In this document: positions 12,301 through 24,300 of the stretch, piece after piece
Layout: each line of letters opens with the position of its first letter
How positions within the stretch are numbered: the stretch's first letter is position 1
Origin: Tridacna crocea
Taxonomy: Eukaryota; Mollusca; Bivalvia; Cardiida; Cardiidae
Direction: 5' to 3'
DNA length: 64,000 nt
NCBI GenBank assembly: GCA_943736015.1
Contig: OX031059.1
Span: 59,283,159-59,347,158, forward strand
Made by a program: the position numbers and the translations under genes
Notes under the pieces: model-generated
What the model was told of the DNA's origin: nothing
Databases searched by the model: none
Seen by the model: only the letters and a program-made list of their open reading frames with translations

Positions 12301-15300
12301 TGTGAGAGGTGCTTTATGGGTGAAGATCAATCTGCATGGAATATGGAACTATTCAGGTTTGCAGTATTTCTAGAAAAATTTGTTAATGCATGACAGAACT
12401 TGTCGGGAGATAATGTTTTTTTATTCTCCCCGAAGGGCGAGCATTAATTATAGTCGCCGCTTCGTCTGTCCGTCCCTCCTTCCGTCCGTCTGTCCGTCCG
12501 TCCGAAGCGATTTCTCCACAACCTTTGGATCAGATTGGATAAAACTTCATATATGAACTCTTTAAGGTAAGGCGCCGATATTCTTTTCCCACATTTTCAA
12601 TTTGACCCCGTGTCATGGGAAAAAGGGGGCTTAATGCAAAATTGCAATTTTTACCAATATCTCATTCAGTTTTTGTCAGAATATCATGAAACTTCATGGT
12701 TATATTGTTTATGGAAAGTTTTAGCATGTGCCCTCGCTATTTTTAATCTGGGCGTTTTTTAAGTTGACGTTCTGTCATGGAAAAAGGGGGCTTCTTGCAA
12801 AATTCCAATTTTTACTAATATTTCATTCAGTTTTGGTCAAAATTTCATTAAACTTCATGGTTATATTGTTTTTTTCAAAATTTCACCATGTGCTCTTGTT
12901 TCTTTATCTATGTGTTTTTCAATTTGGCCCTCTGTCATGGAAAAAGGGGGTTTCTTGTAAAATGAAAAAGGGGCCCAATGCAAAATTGCAATTTTTACTA
13001 ATATCTTGTTCAATTTTTGTCAACATTTCATGGGCATATCTTGTTTTACAAGTTTCAACATGTGCCCTTTGCTTTTGCAATCTATGAATTATTAATGAGC
13101 AAATACGTCTTTCCTGGTTTCTCAAATTAAGGCTGCATCACGGAAAAAGGGTACTTCATGGAAAGAATTGTTTTTCACTAGGTTCTCCATTATCAGTGCT
13201 CAAAACTTTGTGAAATTTCAAATCTGAACTTGTTGGAAAGTTGCCCAGGTACCTCTCTTCCTTTTTCTCAATTTCAGGCTGCGTCTCAGAAAAAGGGGGA
13301 TTCATGTAAAAAATTGTTTTATGTAATATTTAATACATGACTGCTCAAAATTTTATGAAATTTCGAATTTTGATTTATTATTCAAAATTGCCACAAACCA
13401 CACACCCGTTGTATTTATTGCAATGATCCAATATTGTCTTATGGGAAAAGGGGGCTTAAAGGGGGCTAATTGTCCTTTACAAGTTTGTGTTGGCTATCTC
13501 TAAGATAGTAATTGCCATTTCACTTCAGATTTTGGGGGCCATGAACAGGTTCTTCTAGGATAAAAGATGTGAATTTATATCAATTTCTTATATTTTATGC
13601 TAAGCACTTGTTCGGGGAGCATAACCTGTCTCTGATGGCTCTTGTTTTTTAACAGAAGAAAATCAGTGAAGCAGCCTCAAAAGGAATGAACAGTTGCACA
13701 GAAGTTTCTGACAAAGTATCCATGTCTCATGTAAACACAGCAGAAAACTACATAGCTGAGGTATATTTCTTCAATCTTTACCAAACAGTCGAAAGTTTTA
13801 ACAATCCATAGGTAAAAGGCCTTTGAAAACATAATGAGAAATTTAAAAAATGCTCGTTAACTGCATTATCTCCTTATTCCACAATGTATTCTGCTCTTTA
13901 AATGATCAAAATGTACAAATGTAGCAATACATTTAACTGTTTGGTCAGCCGATGCCTTCAGTTTGGAAAAGACAAATTTTTCTTGACTGATAAATGGTAA
14001 ACTTTTTTATCTAAAAACATTTCTTAGAGCTTGTCAGAGGCAGGCAGAAATTATGCAACAGACAAAATATTTGGACCAAAAAGAAAGAAAATAAGGTTCA
14101 ACAGTCTGTTTTCCTTGTAGGAAAAGGAGTAATTACTATTCAAATCTTTGATTACTCTTACCAGATTTGAATCCACATTTGGGCCCCATTTTGATGAAAC
14201 CTTGTCAGAATGTGTTTAAGAAACCAGCGTTATATCGGTCACCAGCGATAAAAAGTGATTTCTTTTGGCAAGATCTTTGGAAAACTATGTGATTGCAAAA
14301 GAAGTTTGGTTGATTCATAATAAACTTGGTAAAACTGTTAATTTATTTTTGAAATTAATAATTTTGGGTTGAAAACTTTGTCATATGTTCAACATTTTCT
14401 TCTTTTCCCACTTTGTTTTGTTCTCTGTTAAAAACAAATGCCATCAATTTAGCCATGTTTAGTTTGTTGCTTGCAAATGTTTTTGAAATGAGCTATTAGC
14501 AATTTGATAAATTTTTTTGATGAAGACTTACAATTTCATAATGTTATCCAGCTTTGTTTTTCACTTATTTATCCTGGTGTCATCAAGGTAAAAGGAAATG
14601 CTTTTTATTATCCCCCCCCCTTTTGATAAAGAAATGAGGAGCAGAAAATATTAAAAAATACTTGTAAAATCTATTGTAGTTAATCAATATGAAATATGGT
14701 TTTGTACATTAGAACATTTGAAAATATTTTGGCAGTTGAACTTCTTTTTAATTGGCCTAAGCCCGCCCAGGTAGCTCAGTGGTGACCATGTCTGACTCGA
14801 TCTGGTGGTTGTGATTTTGATACCCGGTTGAGGCGGACTTTCTTTCTGGCATATTTTCACCTCTCACCTCTGCTGAAGCATGTGAGAAAAGCAGTCTGTG
14901 GCTTTGGAAAGAAAGTTGTGTTAGTAGTGGTATGAGAAAGCCAGGAAACACATGTGCATCACCCACCGCCATGATATAGCCTTAGCTGTTAAAGTAGCAT
15001 TAAACCCCAATGCAACCAACAACCAATTAATTGGCCTGAATGTTTTTCTTTTTCTTTTTCAAAGAGTAAAAAAAGAGCTGCAAATAACTAAAAAGAAGCT
15101 TGCAATAGAAGATACCATAGAATTTTGATACAAAACTGCTGCAAGATTTAGAAAATAATCTTCAAATGATCTTATGATAGATATTTCATGTTTTCTCGCC
15201 AGTGCTTGTGGAAATGTTTAACCCTTTGAAGACTTTAATTTGATGACCCTGGTAAAGAAGCCTTTTGAAAACATTGTGAGAAAAGAAGAATATGCTGATA

Positions 15301-18300
15301 ACCATCATTTTCTCCTGTTCCCACAATGCTTTCTGCCCTATCGAAGAAAAATTGCACCATTTAAGCCACACTGAAATAGCCATCTACAAATGCTTTCAAT
15401 TTGGAAAAGGCTAAAATTTCGTTGACTGGTAAAGGGTTAATGGTTTAACCCTTTCCCAAACGACTATTCCAAATTGAAAGAGTTTGCAGACGACAATGTT
15501 AACTTTCATAACGATGGCAGAAAATTATCCGAAGGGGCAGAAAACACTGTGAGAAAAGGAGAAATTGCTCGTTATGAGCAATTTCTCTTTTTCCCACAGT
15601 GTTTTCAAAAGGTTTGTACAGCAGACATGTAAAAACAAGGGCTTGTTTGGGAAAGGGTTAATGTTATGTTTAAATTCTGTGTATGCTTGAAAGGAAAGAA
15701 GAGCCAGACTTTGTATAATTTTTTAAACAGGTTAAGAGTACCCTGTCTTCAGATTCCTACAAAAGGTTTTCTAAGGCTTTGTTTGACTACAAGAAAACAG
15801 AGGAGATTGTGAAAGTGTGTGAAGTTCTGGCAGATTTATTTACAGAGAATGAGAATAGAAAACATTTATTTGCTAGTAAGTAACTTTAGATGGAATTGTA
15901 TTTTTTACAATCCAGAACTTTAGTAACACATCAAAATAAGGCTTTTGAAAACATTGTTGGAAAGAGAGTAAATGCTGATAACCACCATTTTCCTCTCAAC
16001 CCATGGTGTTTTTAGCTCACCTGAGCACGAAGTGCTCATGGTGAGCTATTGTGATCGTGCTGTGTTGTCATGCGTTGTCTGTCGTCAACTTTTTACCTTG
16101 TGTACGCTCTAGAGGCCACATTTTCAGTGCGATACTCATGAAAGTTGGTCAGGATATTTGCCTCGATGAAATCTCGGACGAGTTTGAAAATGGGTCATGT
16201 GGTGTCAAAAACTATGTCAAATCTTGGAAAAACCTTGTGTATGCTCTAGAGGCCACATTTTCAGTCGGATACTCATGAAAGTTGGTCAGGATGATTGTCT
16301 GGATGATATCTCGGACGACTTAGAAAATGGGTGATGTGAGGTCAAAAACTAGGTCAGTAGGTGAAATTTTAGAAAAATCTTGTGTACGCTCTAGAGTCTA
16401 CATTTTCAGTCGGATACTCATGAAAGTTGGTCAGGATGTTTGTCTTGATGATATCTCAGATGAGTTCGAAAATGGGTCACATGGGGACAAAAACTAGGTC
16501 ACTAGGTCAAATTTTAGAAAAACCTTGTGTACGCTCTAGAGGCTACATTTTCAGTCGGATACTCATGAAAGTTGGTCAGGATGTTTGCCTGGATGATATC
16601 TTGGAAAGGTTAGAAAATTGGTCATATGGGGTCAAAAACTAGGTCAAATCTTAGAAAAACCTTGTGTACGCTCTAGAGGCCACATTTTCAGTCCAAAACT
16701 CTGGAAAGTTGGTCAGGATATTTGCCTGTATGATATCTTGGACGAGTTAGAAAATGGGTCATGTAGAGTCAAAAACTAGGTCACCAGGTCAAATGTTAGA
16801 AAAACCTTTTGTAGGCTCTGGAGGCCACATTTTCAGTCAAAAACTCTTGTAAGTTGGTCAGAATGTTTGCCTTGATGATATATTAGACAAGTTTGAAAAT
16901 GGGTCATTGGGAGATAAAAACTAGGTCACCAGGTCAAATCTTAGAAAAATCTTGTGTATGCTCTAGATGCCACATTTTCAATCCAACACTCTTGAAAATT
17001 AGTCAGAATGTTTGCCTTTATAATTTCTTGGATGAATTTGAAAATGGGTCATGTTGGGTCAAAAACTGGGTCAATAGGTCAAATGTTATAAACACCTTTT
17101 GTATGCACTGAAGGACACATTTTCAGTCTGATACTCCTGAAACTTGTTCATAATATTTGTCCTGGTGATACCTTGAATGAATTTGAAAATGGGTCATGTG
17201 GACTCAAAAACTAGGTCAATGGGTCAAATATTAGAAAAACCTTGTGTACACTCTAGAGGCTACATTTTCTGCCTGATACTCTTCAGACTTGGTCAGAATA
17301 GACCTTTGGCTGGCAATAGACCCTGCTCCCCCCTCAGGGGGAATTTTGTACACCATGATTTTCTGAAACTACATTATATAAGCTGCAAAATGAGACATGT
17401 TAGCCCTCTGGCGGCTGGGGCGTGTGCATGTAACATTAATGTAATCTACGTAACCCTCAAAATTACATAAAATTCCACGTATAACATACTTAGAAGTCAT
17501 TTTTTATAGTTAGTTGTAGATTTTTACCGGTATGAGCAGGTTCTGCTACCTACATGTATTCAGTAAGTCTTAAGTGCTTGCTCGAATTATGGTCATGTAA
17601 CTGTAAGATCATGTCACAGTACTGTAACATACGTTACCACGGGTTGCTTAGGCTATAATTTAACATTTGACGACAAACTATGAGCAGATTCGGGTCGGAA
17701 TCAAATTCTTATTAAAGATTGTCAAATTGAGAAGAACTGAATGACACCGCAGACTGTAAAAATCTTTTTCAGATATGTGTGGATTATCTACCAAGCACTC
17801 CCCCCCCCCCCGCGATATTTAAGTACGTTTTTGGGTGAAAGCCAAATCTCAAGCAAGGCTAAAGAGCCGCCAACAACTTTTTTTTTCTTTGTTTCAAATA
17901 CTGATCGGAAACAAATGACAGATGATTAGTATGTAATACGTAATTGATGCTCAACACAAGAAAAATGCCTTAATTACATAGCCCTATAGGAAATGCGAAG
18001 GTTCAGGCGAGCCTGCGCATCCGCGCAGTCTCACCAGAACCTTTCTTTTTCGCTCAGGTAATCTATGGGCCTAGTAGAAGCTTCAACCTAAGAAAACAAA
18101 ACCCTGTAGCCCCGCTAAGGGCTGGGCATGCGCGCTTAAAGATTGCAAAGTTCTACTGAGGGTCTTAAGGGTCTTTTTCTTGCGTTGCGCATCTTGTTTT
18201 CTGTGTCGCTGATACACCACGTAGAGCAAGTCTTGAAAGCATATATTTGTGTTCAAACTGAATAGCTACTTGTACCTTGTCATATTTTGGACCACAATCA

Positions 18301-21300
18301 GTAGTTTAAGCCTTCCTATGCCAACGTGATTAGAACTGGCGTTCCTATATATAATCATAGGAATCCACAGTATAGTAAGTATTGATGTGTCATTCAATGT
18401 GTAGCTGTTGGATAATTATTCCAAAACAGACTAAACCAACGTCTTAAATCACAGAAAATCAGATGACGATTATTTAAATCCCCATTACAAACAATTTTGT
18501 TCATTATTCCTTTTATAAAGGTTCTTTTTAGTTATTTGTTACGTACGTTACATAGCTTTTTTGACTGCATTTTGCACAAAAGCAAAACGGCTTTACATGT
18601 ATGCCCGTGCAAATTAATATGTCATTTTATTTTCGTTTGGCTAAGGAGCCATGTAACATGTTCTTATTTCACTTGTAATTTACGTTACATTTTGTGTAAT
18701 ATACAAATGGAAATATGTATTTTAACTGTTCTGTTATAAACATTGAAAAGTATGTTAACAATTATACAGTGCCCAGCTTATTTAAACAATTATTTGGCTT
18801 TTTTATTTATTATTGGAGTTCTAAAACGGCTTCCAGTTTTGGTTCAATGGGAATGAACTGAAATAGGCGTGTTTCTGTATTTCTTTAAGTTTTGGGATGT
18901 AATTATAGTATGGCTTTCGCATCAATAAAAATGAAAATATCTAAATGTAACACACCATTAAGTTTTGCGAGAAATGTCAATTTAAAGTTTGAATAAGCAA
19001 GGATCCTGAAATGATGCAGCCAAATTCTGAACACCAACAAACTCAAAGCACATTCACTCATTCCTGGTTAAACCTTGAAAGGATACAGCTGTCTTTTAAT
19101 CCAAAGCTGCTTCACGTTACATACATTACTTGTTTATTTTCAAGTCATTCAAATACTCGAAAATAAAACTCTTGCTGAAAATAAATACATTTTAGACAGT
19201 TTAGTTGCATTTTATTATCTGAAGACGTAGAAAGTTTCAGATCATTATCATGTTAAAATCGTCATTTTCATGTACAATTTTCTGAAATGGGGTTACCATG
19301 TTTAACAATTCATTACATGAAAAGTATTTAAGATAGAGAGACATAATTTGCAGTTTTAGAAAGGTCATTAATTATTTTTGGTGATAAGAACATCACAGAT
19401 ACCAAAAAGCCAGTGTGAAAAAAATCAGAAGTAACCATTTGAGGCGAATTGGCCAATTTTACCAAATTTCAACAATAAAAGTAACGTAGATTACACCAGA
19501 GTTGACCTTTAACTTTCCTGTAAGTATCATTCATCAGCTCTGTCATAGCTGTGGCACATGTGAAAGTTGATTTTGAAATCAAATAATATCTTTTACACTT
19601 TTTGTAAATTTGATAATGCGCTTCCTTTATTTTGATTATTTAAAGGGTAACGTATATTACAGGCTGTTACACGGTAACGCCCCAGGGGGCAGAGGGCTAA
19701 CATCTTGCAAAATGCTCGCCAGACATCAGGCTTTAAGAAAAATATGGTCTACAAAATTCCCCCTGAGGGGGGAGCTAAACGATACCTAGCCAGCGGTCTA
19801 GAATGTTTGTTTTGGTGATGTCTCAAAAGAGTTTGATAATGTGTAATTGTCGGGTCCAAAACTAGGTCACTTGGTGAAATCTTAGAAAAACCTTTTGTAC
19901 GCTGTAGAGGCCACATTTTCAGTCCAATACTCATGAAACTTGGTCAGAATGTTTGTCTTATTGATATCTCAAAAGTGTTTGATGATGGGTAATGTCTGAT
20001 AAAAAACTAGGTCACTTGGAAACTAGATGGTTCATGTTTGGTCAATAGACTCAGGTGAGCGATTTCAGGGCCATCATGGCCCTCTTGTTTACTCTTTAAA
20101 ACAATTTTGTCCATTTGAAGCACATTTATCATCTGAAAAATACTTTTAGTCTAGACAAATCCAAAGGTTGTAATTTGGTAAAGAGTTATTGCCACTTGGT
20201 TTAGAGGCTTTTGGGTACAGTGTAGATTAGAAGACGGCACAAAAATTGCAATCTCACTTTGGATTTACAACATCATATATTTTGTGAGACTTTAGTTGAC
20301 ATAAAGGATATTTGTTTTTTTTCCACTGGGTTGTGAGGTGTGCACATTTCACCAAGGTAACTAGTCCGCGGGAACAACTGTTTCCGCCTTCAATTGAAGA
20401 GATAGAATATAAAATTGGTATTTTCACTTGTTGTAACCATAAAATATGGAAAAATATTTCACCAGTATTTTCTCAATAACCTACCAGAAACTATGAAATA
20501 AAACAATATATTTTTAGGCCAGGGAATCCCTCTCAAGGGATTCCCTTGCCTATAGGGATCGTAAGCTGTCTATTCAGACAAAAATGTTGGTTGGTGTGTC
20601 CACTCTATATCACTGAGTCCGCCAAAACAACTAGTTTCCCAAGTACATACAGAGATTGCTTATCACACGGTGTGAATGCTTTCCTTTCCTCAAAGCTTTC
20701 ATCTGCAAAATGCCATGGAATTGCAAGGGTATTACAATCCTTTAATAACTGACGAGTGTGTGTTTTTTATCCCGTTTTTGTCATTAACACTGACCTAATA
20801 AAGGCGTAACCTAATGAACTTAGTTTATGCGGCAGTTGTGTATTCCTACGCGCTATGTACGGTTAATATCTATAACGCTCTCTCTTGCACTCCGGATCAT
20901 TCATATTCAGGTATGGTGAGATTAATGAACGACGAATCTGCTCGGAGTTTGTCTATAACGTTGTGTTGACATTTGAACATGTGTGTCACAAAACGCGTCT
21001 CCGCTAAAATGCTATTGTAAATAAAGCAAACTACGTATAGAATATTGGCCCGTGTTATGTTTATCACTTTTTCTTATGTATATAGACTAAATCTAGGGTA
21101 CTTCAGCGGAATGCTGGAGAAGTCGGCCCCTGGAGGAATCGTCCCCAAACTGGTTGGCCCGTGTTATGTTCATCACTCTGGAGAAATTGGCCCCTGGAGA
21201 CCATTTCTTTGGTGAAATCGTCCCCAAATAAAATTTTAGAAAAATCGACCCCAACATCAGATTTCATCCATATTGTTAATCAAGTTGTCTATAAAAATAT

Positions 21301-24300
21301 TTTTGAAATTTCGTTGTCTTTAGTATGTACACTATGTGTATTAGATACCTTTATCCAAGAGTTATTTGGTACTTTTGTCATTGTTTATACTGCCTATTTC
21401 ACACTGATAGGATGTATTTCACACCTTTTACACCTGTCACAAATAGATTACACCTGTGTGATTCTTAAAAATGTCTTTGATTGACCTAAATAAATGCTTA
21501 TATTTTTTTTTCTGTAGTCGTTCGCTTGTCATTTAATGTTGTTTTTTTCTCTCTCTCTACTAATGCCATATGACATACCTGTGACCAATACCATTTAGCA
21601 GGGGCATCTGTGTCTCTGACACACATATTTCTATTGTTCACTAGGGCTTGTGTGCATCCGAATATTTCCGGTCCATAACTTCTTCAATTTTGGATGGATT
21701 TCAAAATAATTTGGCACAACTGACCTCCATCACGGTTAGATGTGCCATTTGAAACATCTGTTCAAGTAGGTTCAAGATCAAGGCCCCATTGAAGGCCAAT
21801 TTTTCGTCCGAACCATAACTCCTACATTTTTGGATAGATTCCGATATAAATTAGCATAATGCATTGTTCTCCATCATGAGTAGAAGTTCCCTTTGAAACA
21901 TTTATTCAGGTCCAGGGTCTAGGTCAAGCTTGAGAGTCAAGTGTTTGCGGGCTTGACACAAGTTGTTCTTGGACAACGATTATGAATTAGGATTAACGTC
22001 TTTTTATATTATGTAGGTATAAGTATCGAAGCTCAAGTCACTGTGACTTGTCCGTAAAATAGGCAAGTAAAATAGGTAAACCGAGCCTAATCGTTTTCCC
22101 AAAACAATCCAACCTTTTTCACAGTATTTTATTGAGAAAATATTTTGGCTAAAAGAGAATTCGGTTGTAACAAGGAATTCCTCCCAATTTCCCCAAAATC
22201 TTACTTTTCAATATACACGAAGAATTACTTTGGATTTTTATCTACAACTTCCTTCAAATATGACCAGTTCAAAATTTCATCAACTTGTGGAAGGTAGAGA
22301 CAACATGACCAACTGCCGTATCACTCCAATATTTATTATTCATTACATTTTACCTTGATATCTATCTTACATTTATTTTCATTGAAATCAATAAAAATAA
22401 ATATGTTCTTGCGTCATAAATGTAAAAAATAACGTCATTCAGGACTACAAGACATCACATGTCTCAGAAAATTTAGATAACCAAAGTTGGTATTGCACCG
22501 ATTGAATACGGTTCAATTTTGACTTGGGATTGTTTACAAGCACGACAAATCACTAAGTATTCTAAGCCATTATCAAGCACCACATAACTGTGAGCACATG
22601 CCTAGCTCTAGCTTAATTAGTTTCTGGCTGGTGCATTCTAGTATCAGTTCAAAATTTCATGATAAAACCAAGAATTCCAGGGGCTTAGTGGAATCCGCTT
22701 GTATCCCTGTCCGTCTACCTGTTTGTATTAATTAAAATTGACCTCATGTGTTGTTTCGTATCCTCAATTTCCTGGCCTTCAGTACTATCAGTACTTTGAT
22801 TGTTGAATAGTGTGGATCAAATTCAAACTATTTATTTGGAGAAGTCTCATGATGATCAAGTTTGTTCTCATTTACAAAGTGGATAATCGTCATCAGGTAG
22901 TTTATTCATGATCATTGTTTTATTAAGTAAACTCATTTCTAATCATTATATTTTTGCATTTTAGTTCAAAAAATGGTTTACCAATTCAAAGATTGCTCTA
23001 GAGACTATGCTGGATTTCTGTATATCAGCAGTCTACTGCCGTCACAGTATTCTCTATAAAACATCTATGTAGATTTAACCTTTTAGCAGACGACGAAATT
23101 TTAGCCTTTGCAAGCAACAATTTCAATGTGGCTTATATTTGCAATTTTGCTTTCATAGGATAGAAAACATTGTAGGAAAAGGAGAAAATGCTGGTAACCA
23201 GCATTTTCTCCTTTTTATACGCCCGTCAAAGACGGGACATATTATGGGATCACCCGTGACGGGCGGGCGGGCGGCGTCCAGTTCTTTGTCCGGAGCATAT
23301 CTCCAAAAGTATACAAGCTAGGGTTATGAAATTTCATGGGTGGATAGATCTCATGGAGGGGGAGTGCAGTGCACAAGAATCATAACTCTTTCTTGTTCAA
23401 TTTTTGAGTTATTGCCCTTTGTTGTTTTTCATACTTGAATTTTGTCCGGAGCATATCTCCAAAACTATAGGAGCTAGGGTTATGAAATTTGATGGGTGGA
23501 TAGATCTCATTTAGGGGGAGTGCAGTGCACAGGAATCATAACTCTTGCTTGGTTAATTTTTGAGTTATTGCCCTTTGTCATTTTTCATACTTGAATTTTG
23601 TCCGGAGCATATTTCCAAAACTATACTAGCTAGGGTTATGAAATTTCATGGGTGGATAGATCTCATTGAGGGGGAATGCAGTGCACAAGAATCATAACTT
23701 TTGCTTGCTTAATTTTTGAGTTATTGCCCTTTACTGTTTTTCATATTTGAATTTTGTCCGGTGAATATCTCCGAAATTATACTACCTAGGGTTATGAAAT
23801 TTCAAGGGTGGATAGATCTCATCAAGGGGGAGTGCAGTGCACAAGAATCATAACTCTTGCTTGCTTAATTTTTGATTTATTGCCCTTTGTTGTTTTTCAT
23901 ACTTGAATTTTGCCCGGTGAATATCTCCAAAACTATACTACCTAGGGTTATGAAATTTTATGGGTGGATAGATCTCATCCAGGGGGAGTGCAGTGCCCAA
24001 GACTCATATCTCTTGCTAGCTTAATTTTTGAGTTATTGTCCATAGTTGTTTTTCATACTTGAATTTTGTCCAGAGCATATCTTCAAAACTATAGTAGCTA
24101 CGGTTATGAAATTTCATGGGTGGATAGATCTCACCGAGGAGGGGTGCAGTGCACAGGAATCATAACACTTGCTTGCTTAATTTTTGAGTTATTGCCCTTT
24201 GTCATTTTTTATACTTGAATTTTGTCCGGTGAATATCTCCAAAACTATACTAGCTAGGGTTATGAAATTTTATGGGTGGATAGATCTCATCCAGGGAGAG

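Larger units (their letters stand above)
16012..20089 (+). mobile_element. Helentron-like element with 145-bp array, itself interrupted
   Basis: The 5' end is TTTAGCTCACCTGAGCACGA. The 3' end is AGGTGAGCGATTTCAGGGCC, then ATCATGGCCCTCTTGTT. AGGTGAGC near the 3' end is the inverse of GCTCACCT at the start. The body is a tandem array, split at 17299 by the 2.5-kb TIR transposon. No protein-coding gene. It lies in the RTEL1 intron between the two halves of the harmonin-like domain. Confidence 0.78.
15903..20187 (+). mobile_element. TTAA-hairpin MITE split by a nested Helentron-like element
   Basis: The left part runs 15903-16011 (ends CCCATGGTGTTT) and the right part 20090-20187 (TACTCTTTAAAACAATTTTG to GGTAAAGAGTTA). 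Joining the two gives the expected family order with no duplicated flank. Confidence 0.72.

Noticed and set aside
12728-13087. 119-codon open frame
   Set aside because: Lies inside the tandem units of a Helentron-like element; repeats with the array period.
14761-14833. A functional tRNA gene
   Set aside because: The A-box region is good, but the B box is diverged and the sequence continues into a SINE body.
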